A stretch of DNA of 64,000 nucleotides from an uncultured Bdellovibrionales bacterium (GTDB lineage Bacteria; Bdellovibrionota; Bdellovibrionia; Bdellovibrionales; UBA1609), in assembly GCA_938002015.1 (NCBI GenBank), contig CALLAU010000007.1, forward strand, positions 1-64,000, given 5' to 3'. Every line of letters starts with the position of its first letter. The stretch's first letter is position 1. Below are positions 9,289 through 16,431 of the stretch, in pieces. Under the pieces are notes generated by a model. It had not been told where the DNA came from and searched no databases. It saw nothing but the letters and a program-made list of their open reading frames with translations. Position numbers and translations under genes: made by a program.

Positions 9289-10028
9289 AAAAGTTTAGTC
9301 ATAAAATAATCAGTAATAAAAATTAGTACAGAGCCTGATACAACAGCAAGTGTCGTTGCTCTTCCAACGCCTTTTGTTCCTTCTTTAACATTAAAGCCAA
9401 AGTAGCAAGCTGGAATACACACACAGATTGCAAAAATATATGACTTTAAGAAACCTGAGGAAAACTCCCAAAGAGTTACTGTATCAACAACTTTTTGATA
9501 GAAAAAAAGTGGGTCTAAACCAAGCTCTAAGTATGCTACTGAGCAAGAGGCAAAAAGTGCTAGAAAACTTGTTAGCATTGTAAGAACTGGAAATGAAATA
9601 AGACAAGCAATTAACCTTGGTGAAATAATTTCTCCAACAGGAGAGCTGCCAAGCGCTCTTAAAGCATCAATTTGCTGTGTTACTTTCATTGAGCCAACTT
9701 CTGAAGCGATACCTGCTCCTACTCTTGCCGCGCACATGAGTGCTGTAAATACAGGGCTGAGTTCCATAAAAACAGCAAGAGACATAACTTTTGGAACGTA
9801 GGGTTTTCCGCCAAATTTTTCTAAGCCTAATCCAAACTGAAGAGTCATTACAAAGCCTGAGCTAAGAGCTGTTATTACAATCAGCGGTATAGAATTAATA
9901 CCGATTTCTTTTATTTGATCTGTTATAAGGTGAGCTTGTACTTTGCCTTTAAAGCATTTTGAAAGAGCTTCTTTAAAAAGATAAAAGCACTCTCCAAGAA
10001 CAGCAAGAAACTGATTTATTTTATTCAT
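9258..10028 (-). CDS. mlaE: MlaE-like ABC transporter permease
   Basis: A 256-residue membrane protein of the MlaE/Tgd1 permease family with about five hydrophobic segments. The family core is visible: LITDQIKEIGINSIPLI near residue 35, 'ALMCAARVGAGIASEVGSMK' in the middle, and QIDALRALG(S/T)SPV directly after, which is highly diagnostic. It imports or exports phospholipid across the inner membrane with the MlaF and MlaD partners encoded downstream. The start codon overlaps the stop of the upstream lipoprotein gene by four bases (ATGA). Confidence 0.9.
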   Translation of the reverse strand: MNKINQFLAVLGECFYLFKEALSKCFKGKVQAHLITDQIKEIGINSIPLIVITALSSGFVMTLQFGLGLEKFGGKPYVPKVMSLAVFMELSPVFTALMCAARVGAGIASEVGSMKVTQQIDALRALGSSPVGEIISPRLIACLISFPVLTMLTSFLALFASCSVAYLELGLDPLFFYQKVVDTVTLWEFSSGFLKSYIFAICVCIPACYFGFNVKEGTKGVGRATTLAVVSGSVLIFITDYFMTKLFWMTETWKQF

Positions 10029-10516
10029 AACTTATTGACAGAAAAAGACTTTAAGAATGTTTCAAAGTCTTTTTGCGAGTCACTAAACCCTTTTTTTAGT
10101 CCATTTCTAGTAATAAGAAAGATGCACCCATATTTCTTAAAAGCTACTAAGTCGAAAAAAGTGTTAACACCATCAATTTCAGCGGTGAAGACTTTTCGTT
10201 TGCCTGGGCGTCCATTAAAAGGAGCAGATTTTTCAATTTTAATGTTTACATCAGGAAGATCGTTAATGATATTGTTGATAAAAGAGTTTAGAGAAGGTGT
10301 GTCAGCTGAGCACTCAGATTTTGAAGAAATAATAGTTCCATTTTTTCTATGTATCCAAATACTATCTGTTTGGTTTGATTCAATTTTTTTATAGTTTTTT
10401 GATGAAGGGCTTAAATAACTTATACTCTTATATGGTTTAGCCGAAACATCTTTTAAGGGAATGTTAACACACCCTGAGAGAGCCAATACAGAAATCAAAA
10501 TTAAAATTTGAGGCAT
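10025..10516 (-). CDS. Lipoprotein at the head of the mla operon
   Basis: About 163 residues beginning MPQILILISVLALSGC, a typical lipoprotein signal with lipobox LSGC. The remainder is a small domain of unknown family containing one disulfide candidate pair (Cys in SECSAD and YGCIF). The frame extends five codons upstream to 10531, but the shorter start gives a canonical signal peptide. It overlaps mlaE by four bases, so it is co-translated with the lipid transporter. It may work with that system in the envelope, but it does not look like MlaA or MlaC. That role is inference from position. Confidence 0.7.
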   Translation of the reverse strand: MPQILILISVLALSGCVNIPLKDVSAKPYKSISYLSPSSKNYKKIESNQTDSIWIHRKNGTIISSKSECSADTPSLNSFINNIINDLPDVNIKIEKSAPFNGRPGKRKVFTAEIDGVNTFFDLVAFKKYGCIFLITRNGLKKGFSDSQKDFETFLKSFSVNKL

Positions 10517-10690
10517 ATCTCTAAAATACATGCTGACAGGGAAAAAGCTAGTAAAGACTAGTCTCTTTTATGCTAAAGTATTAAAAGGCTTAAGTTTTTT
10601 TAAAGAGTACTTCTTGTTTAGATAAAAAGTGCGGCTTTTAGCACACATAAGAGTTGAGTGCTGCTTTATTGTTATACATGAATAGGGCAT

Positions 10691-10720
10691 AAAAAAAGGC
10701 CAGTATAAAACTGACCTTTT
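10691..10720 (-). terminator. Rho-independent terminator of the HU gene
   Basis: The arms AAGGCCAGT and ACTGACCTT (one G-U pair in RNA) with a 5-base loop are flanked by A and T runs on both sides. On the minus strand it ends in seven T's, 25 bases past the HU stop codon. It could also work on the opposite strand. Confidence 0.85.
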
Positions 10721-10744
10721 TATTAAATCAAAAGATTTAAAAGC

Positions 10745-11026
10745 TTATCTTAAAAGACTTTTAAACTCAGATCCAGCTCTAAACTTAGGAACCCAAGCAG
10801 CAGGAATTTTGATTGGCTTACCAGTTTGTGGGTTTCTTCCAGTTCTTGCTTTTCTTTTGTTTTTTGTGAAAGTTCCAAAACCTACTAACTTAACATCAGT
10901 ACCTTTTTTAACGTTCTTTTGAACAGTATCTACGAAGCAGTCGATGAATCTCTCAGCTTGAGCTTTTGTAGTTTCCATTTCTTTAGCGATTTTTTCGATT
11001 AGATTAGCTTTGTTTAAGCTTCCCAT
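10745..11026 (-). CDS. HU-family DNA-binding protein
   Basis: A 93-residue histone-like protein. It has the HU/IHF layout: helical N-terminus (NKANLIEKIAKEMETTKAQ), 'VKLVGFGTFTKNKRKARTGR' and the DNA-arm motif GRNPQTGKPIKIPA. It bends and compacts DNA as a dimer. A G-run (GGGGG) about eight bases before ATG 11026 supports the start. Upstream on the minus strand, TTGACC near 11090 may be part of its promoter, but the -10 element is unclear. It is monocistronic, closed by the hairpin at 10691-10720. IHF versus HU cannot be settled by eye; HU is more likely. Confidence 0.92.
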   Translation of the reverse strand: MGSLNKANLIEKIAKEMETTKAQAERFIDCFVDTVQKNVKKGTDVKLVGFGTFTKNKRKARTGRNPQTGKPIKIPAAWVPKFRAGSEFKSLLR

Positions 11027-11203
11027 GGTATCCCCCTTTAGTGGTGTACGTTACAGATATAATTTGAAGACGGAAAAGTGCTTGGGTCAATAAAAAAATT
11101 AAAAAAAATACAAAAAAAGGAAATTAAATAATCCCCTTTTTTATTATTAGTCTCTTTTTTAGTGTCTTTTTAAGTTTTAAAAAAATCTTAAAAAATAAAT
11201 TTA

Positions 11204-11911
11204 CTACTGAATATTAAGTTTTGCTGAACCTATTCTTTTATTATCAAAAAATAAATATGCTCTCATTGAGTAATGGTTTTTATGACCGTACTCATTAGGA
11301 ACAACAATAGTTACATAACCATAATCACCTGTATTTTGGTTCCATGATAAAGCATTGATTGTTAGGTCTTCTTTTGTGCAATCAATGAACCCCTCATACT
11401 GCAGCTGTTCTGTTGGAAAACCTTGTCCGCCCCAACCTGCAGGGAATCCATCTCCTGTTGTCTTAATCAGTATCCCTGCTTTTGTGCTACTTGTTGACTC
11501 AAACCCTAAAGTGATTTCAAAATTTTGATCCCAGTAACTACAATTAGATGTTCCAAGGTTGTAACTATACTGAGCGTTGTAGTAGTTGCCGTAATTACTT
11601 TGTGTCCATCCATTTTCTAGGCAGACGCCGCCAATCTTTAGCATCTCTCTATATGCTGATGAGTTATTACTTACCGCACCATCACCAACAAAATAATTTG
11701 CATTGTTTCTGCTTGAATACCGGTTTTCAACGACAGCCTTACAGTGCTCTGTTACTAGACTTTCCTCTGGTTTATCATTGCCATCAGCAAATGGATCAAC
11801 CAGATCATCTATATTGGCTGGTACTATCGGGTCGTTAGACGCTCCGTACTTACTGTCTCCACAGCTTACTAGTAAACCTAAACTTATAAATATTAGTAAA
11901 AAAACTTTCAT
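11204..11911 (-). CDS. Lipoprotein of unknown function
   Basis: About 235 residues starting MKVFLLIFISLGLLVSCGDS, a clear lipoprotein signal with Cys near residue 17. The mature part is rich in Asn, Tyr, Gly and Ser, has several cysteines (EHCKAV, GVCLEN, SNCSYW, IDCTKE), and looks like a beta-rich envelope domain. No family recognised. A GTG nine bases upstream (11920) is also in frame, but the GAGG preceding the ATG at 11911 fits better. It is transcribed away from the divergent dapF gene. Confidence 0.75.
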   Translation of the reverse strand: MKVFLLIFISLGLLVSCGDSKYGASNDPIVPANIDDLVDPFADGNDKPEESLVTEHCKAVVENRYSSRNNANYFVGDGAVSNNSSAYREMLKIGGVCLENGWTQSNYGNYYNAQYSYNLGTSNCSYWDQNFEITLGFESTSSTKAGILIKTTGDGFPAGWGGQGFPTEQLQYEGFIDCTKEDLTINALSWNQNTGDYGYVTIVVPNEYGHKNHYSMRAYLFFDNKRIGSAKLNIQ

Positions 11912-12038
11912 TTTCCTCACCCCTGTTACTTACTACTTATTCAGGAACTGTGCCATTTTTGGTCACTTCTAATGCGAATAGATTGCTTCTGAAGGCTTTT
12001 GTTGACTCTCAAAGAGGTTTTGTTAGTCAATCAACCTT

Positions 12039-12785
12039 ATGACTGACCAATTATTTTACACTTCTGCTGCAGGAAATAGCTTTCTTTTAAGCTTTGACAT
12101 GAACGCTTCTTTTGAAGCTTTAAAAGGCTACGCTTTAGCTGGTGGATACAAGCCAGATGGCTATATTTTATTTGATGATATAAATGAGTCCTATTTTGAG
12201 TGGCGTTTTTTAAACAATGATGGAAGTGAAGTTGATTTTTGTGGAAACGCTTTAAGAGCTGTCGGTGTTTGCGCTAAACAAGCTTTTGGTTTTGATGAAA
12301 TCAATATCAATACTTTAGCTGGAATGTTTGAAGTTAAGGCTTTATCTGATAACGAGTTTAAAGCACAAATGCCAACCCCAAGTTTAAGAAAGAAAATTAA
12401 AGTTGAAGGCTTTGGTGAAACGCTCTTAGTAGATGCTGGTGTTCCTCACCTCCTTCTTAAAGTAGGTCAGTTTGATCAAGAAGTGTTAAACAAATCTGCT
12501 CTATCTATTCGAGGCCTTAAGTTAGAAGATGACGCTCAAAATTATAACCTTACTTTTTATACAGAAGGTTCTCCAGTTCCGTGTGTGACTTTTGAAAGAG
12601 GGGTGGAGGGTTTTACTAAAGCTTGTGGGTCAGGAGCATTGGCGGTTGCCTTCTTAAAAAGTTTTGAAGCTGATCAGAAAATGGATGTTGATTTAAAAAT
12701 GCCTGGTGGCACTTTAAAAGTAAACTATGAGGGCGAGTCAGTGTTTATGACTGGCCCTGCTCAAATAGATAAGACAATTAAGTAA
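12039..12785 (+). CDS. dapF: Diaminopimelate epimerase, divergent
   Basis: DapF interconverts LL- and meso-diaminopimelate for lysine and peptidoglycan synthesis. Both catalytic cysteines are present: Cys68 in NNDGSEVDFCGNALR and Cys196 in FERGVEGFTKACGSGALA. The N-terminal GNSFLL corresponds to the usual GNDF. At 248 residues it is shorter than typical DapF (about 275). The first Cys motif reads GNALR instead of the usual GNGIR, so the sequence is divergent, yet both halves of the two-domain epimerase are intact. A related epimerase activity cannot be excluded. It is followed at 19 bases by a reductase gene, probably in one transcript. Confidence 0.82.
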   Translation: MTDQLFYTSAAGNSFLLSFDMNASFEALKGYALAGGYKPDGYILFDDINESYFEWRFLNNDGSEVDFCGNALRAVGVCAKQAFGFDEININTLAGMFEVKALSDNEFKAQMPTPSLRKKIKVEGFGETLLVDAGVPHLLLKVGQFDQEVLNKSALSIRGLKLEDDAQNYNLTFYTEGSPVPCVTFERGVEGFTKACGSGALAVAFLKSFEADQKMDVDLKMPGGTLKVNYEGESVFMTGPAQIDKTIK

Positions 12786-12804
12786 CTAAAAGAAGAGCTT
12801 AAAG

Positions 12805-13914
12805 ATGGTAAGAAAAGAGTTTGATTTAAAAATTACAGAAAAAAGAGATGAAGCTACAGATGCAGTAACTTTAAAACTTGAGATTCCAGAAAATCTTCAA
12901 GAAGAATTTAAGGCAGAAGCTGGTCAATTTATAGGTGTAACTGCTCAAATAAATGGAGAAGCGGTTCATAGAAGTTATTCTCTTTCTTCAAGCCCTTTAG
13001 AGGGTAATTTTCAAGAGATATCTATTAAAAAAGTTTTAAATGGTAAGATGTCGACTTATTTAGTTGATGAAGTAAAGGAAGGGCAGACTTTAAAAGTTGT
13101 TCCGCCTTCGGGGCATTTTTATAAAGAGTCAGAGAATGAAAAAAACCATGTGATGTTTGCTGCGGGCAGCGGTGTAACTCCAATGCTTTCTATTATTAGG
13201 TATTTAAAAGAAAAAAAGCCTAACGATCAAATCTCTTTATTTTATTGGAATAAGACCGTTAAAAGCACAATGTTTCATAAAGAGCTTAATGAGCTCATGA
13301 GAGAAATGCCTAAACTTCATGTTTACTGGGGTTATACTCAAGAAAATATTGAAGGTTGTGATTTTACTCAAAGAGTTTGTGATAAAGATTTAAAATCTTG
13401 TTTTTACAATTGGTCTGTGTCTTTAAAAACTCCTGTTTTCTACCTTTGTGGACCAGAGTCTTTTATGTCAATTATTGAGGTCTTTCTTGGAACAAAAGGC
13501 TATGACTCGTCTCAAATCAGAAAAGAAAACTTTTTTATAAATGTTGAACCTGTAAAAGCTCCTGCTGAATCAATAGATGAAGATGGAAAAGTTTTAGTTG
13601 GAGATAAGTCTCTTGAAAAAATTAAGAGCGGGTCTGAGGCAAAAGGTGTCGCTGTTTTAGACGGTGATAAGATTGAAGTAGAATTTCAGGATGAAGAAAC
13701 AATTCTAGAGTCTCTTTTAAGGTCTGGAGAAAACCCTCCATATTCTTGTATGGAGGGAACTTGTATTGCTTGCCAGTGTAGAGTGACTGAAGGCTTAGTT
13801 TCAATGCCTGCCGAAACCTTTTTATCTGAAGATGAGCTTGAAGAAGGCCTGATACTTTCTTGTCAGGCTTTTCCAAAGTCTAAGAACGTAAAAGTAGATT
13901 TTGACGATTTATAA
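12805..13914 (+). CDS. Ferredoxin-NADP reductase-type flavoprotein with C-terminal 2Fe-2S domain
   Basis: A 369-residue electron-transfer protein. An N-terminal FAD domain has RSYS (residues 56-59), the NAD(P) domain has AAGSGVTP (119-126) and YLCGPESFM, and a C-terminal plant-type ferredoxin domain carries Cys315-x4-Cys320-x2-Cys323-x29-Cys353. This arrangement is that of PaaE/HCP-reductase-like proteins, which pass electrons from NAD(P)H to an oxygenase or reductase partner. No such partner lies next to it, so the acceptor is unknown. It lies just downstream of dapF with a short gap. Confidence 0.85.
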   Translation: MVRKEFDLKITEKRDEATDAVTLKLEIPENLQEEFKAEAGQFIGVTAQINGEAVHRSYSLSSSPLEGNFQEISIKKVLNGKMSTYLVDEVKEGQTLKVVPPSGHFYKESENEKNHVMFAAGSGVTPMLSIIRYLKEKKPNDQISLFYWNKTVKSTMFHKELNELMREMPKLHVYWGYTQENIEGCDFTQRVCDKDLKSCFYNWSVSLKTPVFYLCGPESFMSIIEVFLGTKGYDSSQIRKENFFINVEPVKAPAESIDEDGKVLVGDKSLEKIKSGSEAKGVAVLDGDKIEVEFQDEETILESLLRSGENPPYSCMEGTCIACQCRVTEGLVSMPAETFLSEDELEEGLILSCQAFPKSKNVKVDFDDL

Positions 13915-13944
13915 CTAGTGTTATTTCTAAAGGGATTGTTGGCA

Positions 13945-14367
13945 TTAAAATGCAAACTTCAACAATGCCAAAATACCCCCTATGACAACTGTAATTATAG
14001 TTGAGGCGGTAGCGATTATAGTTCCAACCTTACTGATTATCTCATGTTTAAAGGCCTTAAAATCGCCCCTTAGGTGTGCGATGTCTAATTTAAGTTCTGC
14101 TTTCACGTCATCAATTTTTTTATCAAGGTGGTTGAATTTTTTCTCAAGATGGTCGAACTTTTTCTCAAGGTCGTTGATAGCAGTATTGGTGCTTTCCTTA
14201 AGATCGTTAATAGCAATGTTAGTGCTTTCATTAAGACCGATGATATCATTTTTTGTTGCAGCATTATACAAAACGACCCCTTCAATCACTCTTAAGTGCT
14301 TTTCTGCATCCTCATGGCTTAAGCCCGTGCTCTCTAATATTTTAGCATACTCTAACTCATTTCTCAT
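13945..14367 (-). CDS. Coiled-coil protein with C-terminal membrane anchor (DUF1640/CCDC90-like)
   Basis: A 140-residue protein. An N-terminal helix (YAKILESTGLSHEDAEKHL) resembles the head of DUF1640/CCDC90-type proteins. It is followed by a heptad-rich coiled coil containing near repeats (NDLKESTNTAINDLEKKF, DHLEKKFNHLDKKIDD) and one C-terminal transmembrane segment (TIIATASTIITVVIGGILAL). GGAGGAG upstream fixes the ATG at 14367. It converges on the reductase gene. Family assignment is tentative; the domain order matches, but bacterial members have no established function. Confidence 0.7.
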   Translation of the reverse strand: MRNELEYAKILESTGLSHEDAEKHLRVIEGVVLYNAATKNDIIGLNESTNIAINDLKESTNTAINDLEKKFDHLEKKFNHLDKKIDDVKAELKLDIAHLRGDFKAFKHEIISKVGTIIATASTIITVVIGGILALLKFAF

Positions 14368-14585
14368 AAACTCCTCCCATCTATTCAGATCCTAACTCTT
14401 GCAAGGAGTGGTTATTACTTAAAAGTGCTTTTAATTGGTTTTGAGCTTTGAGGCGTTCATTTTTCGGACTTAATATATGGTTTTCAGCTTTGATATTTTA
14501 TTCTTTTGAGAGCTTGGAGCTGAAGCAAAGCGAGAGTCTATAATTATTCTCGTAAGATACTGATTTTATTATACTTTTTTGATTT

Positions 14586-14605
14586 CGAAACTTTTTAAAG
14601 TTTCG
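14586..14605. repeat. Perfect 20-base palindrome upstream of a lipoprotein gene
   Basis: CGAAACTTT, TT, AAAGTTTCG: two perfect 9-base arms around a 2-base centre, about 35 bases before the ATG at 14640. It may be an operator or a small hairpin; it is followed by GGTGTTTTAC with only a short T run. The rest of the 14368-14639 gap holds no gene I can see. Confidence 0.45.
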
Positions 14606-14639
14606 GGTGTTTTACTTATATAAAGCACGGAGGAATAAG

Positions 14640-15107
14640 ATGAAAAAATCAATTCTATTACTAATACTAACATGTTTAAGCCTTACCGCTTGTCATGATT
14701 CTGAAAGAGGAATCGACTATATTTATGATGGCTATGGATATTATGGAGACGATTTAGCGGGGAGAGACTACGCTGTTTCGTATGTGGAGCTTGGTGTAGG
14801 TTCTGGTGATTTTGTTGATGTAAGCTCAAACAATTTAAGGATTTCTTTTGATCTTTTTGCTGGCCTTGTAGCGGGAAACAAAAACTGTAATGAGTTTACT
14901 GCTGAAGTGAATTGGTTTGAGTTTGGCATGCTGTTAGATTTTTTCATTATAGAAAACTATCAATGTGCACCTAGTAATTTCGAGTTTCCTGAAGGTGTTT
15001 ATTTAAGCGATGCCTTTGAAATTGAGATAACGTATGAACTTGGAGCGCAGGTCGTTGTTCTTTATAGCGAAGTTCAAGATATTAGAATTTACTTAAGTGA
15101 AGTCTAA
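14640..15107 (+). CDS. Small acidic lipoprotein
   Basis: About 155 residues starting MKKSILLLILTCLSLTACHD, with lipobox LTAC. The mature part begins with a Tyr/Asp/Gly-rich stretch (YIYDGYGYYGDDLAGRDY) and continues as a probable beta-rich domain with two cysteines (KNCNEF and YQCAPS). No family recognised. GGAGG lies six bases before the ATG at 14640; the frame opens earlier at 14607, but without a ribosome-binding site. A hairpin terminator follows. Confidence 0.8.
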   Translation: MKKSILLLILTCLSLTACHDSERGIDYIYDGYGYYGDDLAGRDYAVSYVELGVGSGDFVDVSSNNLRISFDLFAGLVAGNKNCNEFTAEVNWFEFGMLLDFFIIENYQCAPSNFEFPEGVYLSDAFEIEITYELGAQVVVLYSEVQDIRIYLSEV

Positions 15108-15134
15108 GTAAAATGGATAAAATCTGTAATTAAG

Positions 15135-15164
15135 AGCACTAAACTTTGGTTTAGCGCTTTTCTT
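15135..15164 (+). terminator. Rho-independent terminator of the 14640 lipoprotein gene
   Basis: Stem AGC-A-CTAAAC / GTTTAG-C-GCT with one mismatch and a TTTG loop, followed by TTTTCTT. It separates the lipoprotein gene from the ftsW-led cluster. Confidence 0.75.
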
Positions 15165-15198
15165 ACTTTAAATACCTTTTAAAGCTATAATCTTAATT

Positions 15199-16308
15199 AT
15201 GGCTAATTATGAAGATTATGATGAGAATGAGTATGATTTGAATAGCTCATCTAAGCTTATTTGGTGTTATCTGATCCTCCTTTTTTTTGGTCTTATACAA
15301 GTTTACTCATCAAGTTTTATATACGCTCTTGAAAATTATAATGACGGCTTATTCTTTTTTAAGAAACAGGTTGTGTTTGTTCTCTTAAGCTTAAGTGCTT
15401 TTTACTTAAGCGGGAAAATTCATTTTAAGTATTTTAAGTATTTAGGTTATCTACTATTTTTAGTTGCAGCTGGAGGTCTTGCTTTAACGTTTGTGGCTGG
15501 TGTTACTGTTGGTGGTGCCACAAGATGGATTAACCTTCCTATGGGTTTTCGAATAGAGCCGGGTGAGTTTTTAAAAGTTGGTTATGGTTTCTTCTTATTT
15601 GGACTACTGGCTTTAAAAGAGAAATATCCGGATATGAGTTTTTGGTGGCCTTTAGCAATTATAACTACAGGTTTTACAGCAGCCTTCTTAAAGCAGCCTG
15701 ATTTTGGAAGTGTTATTTTGATGATAACAAGTTTATCTGTAGTTTTGTTTTTAAAAATTAAAAATTTGAAGCCATTTATTCTAGTAGCACTAGTGCTTGT
15801 GGGTGGGCTTAGTTTTTTTCTTACGCAAGAGTCGTATAGAATGGATAGGGTTAAAACTTTTCTAAACCCATGGGAGGACCCGAGTGGAAAGGGTTTTCAA
15901 AGTATTCAAAGCTTTGTAGCTTTTAAAAAAGGCGGCTTCTTTGGAGAAGGGATTGGGCAGAGTCAGTCTAAGTTTTTCTTTTTACCAGAAGCTCATACAG
16001 ATTTTACTTTAGCTGTATTTGCTGAGGAGCTTGGGTTTTTAGGAGTCTTTGCTTTACTGGCTGTTTTTATGACGCTGGTTTTTGAACTTTTAAGAATTGC
16101 TAGGGAGCAAGAAGATGAAAAGAAAATGTACCTTTCTTACTACTTAGCATCATTATTCTTCTTCTACTTCTTTATAAATGTATGTGTGAATATAGGGCTT
16201 CTACCAGCTAAAGGGCTCCCGTTGCCATTTTTTAGTTATGGTGGCAGCTCACTGCTAGCACTTACAATTCTTTTATGTACCTTTAGGTCATTAGAAAAAG
16301 ATTTTTGA
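15199..16308 (+). CDS. ftsW: SEDS-family peptidoglycan polymerase FtsW
   Basis: A 369-residue polytopic membrane protein of the SEDS family, which polymerises lipid II into glycan strands with a class B PBP. Visible landmarks are VYSSSF at the first membrane span, 'GATRWINLPMGFRIEPGEFL', 'KQPDFGSVILMITS', PEAHTDFTLAVFAEELGF with the conserved catalytic-loop Asp, and FFSYGGSSLLA near the end. Location beside murG/murC/ftsQAZ favours FtsW over RodA. The usual QPSE motif reads EPGE. The ATG at 15199 lacks a strong ribosome-binding site, but upstream is non-coding. Confidence 0.9.
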   Translation: MANYEDYDENEYDLNSSSKLIWCYLILLFFGLIQVYSSSFIYALENYNDGLFFFKKQVVFVLLSLSAFYLSGKIHFKYFKYLGYLLFLVAAGGLALTFVAGVTVGGATRWINLPMGFRIEPGEFLKVGYGFFLFGLLALKEKYPDMSFWWPLAIITTGFTAAFLKQPDFGSVILMITSLSVVLFLKIKNLKPFILVALVLVGGLSFFLTQESYRMDRVKTFLNPWEDPSGKGFQSIQSFVAFKKGGFFGEGIGQSQSKFFFLPEAHTDFTLAVFAEELGFLGVFALLAVFMTLVFELLRIAREQEDEKKMYLSYYLASLFFFYFFINVCVNIGLLPAKGLPLPFFSYGGSSLLALTILLCTFRSLEKDF

Positions 16309-16403
16309 CTATAAACCATAATTGTCACTGTCTATTTATTTTGCACTTTAAATACTGAAAAAACTAATAAAATTAAGTATTTATACTTATAGAGCTGGCC
16401 TCA

Positions 16404-16431
16404 AACATGCATTTTATACAATGTGCATGTT
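16404..16431 (+). promoter_or_regulatory. Inverted repeat overlapping the start codon of the 16423 gene
   Basis: AACATGCA and TGCATGTT are perfect 8-base arms around a 12-base AT-rich loop. The proposed GTG start (16423-16425) lies at the loop/right-arm junction. In mRNA such a hairpin could hide the start; as DNA it could be an operator. No ribosome-binding site is visible, so the start itself is provisional. Confidence 0.4.

Noticed and set aside
13622-13876. Minus-strand open frame of 84 codons inside the reductase gene
   Set aside because: It lies antisense to the clear 2Fe-2S domain coding region and has no recognisable product or ribosome-binding site.
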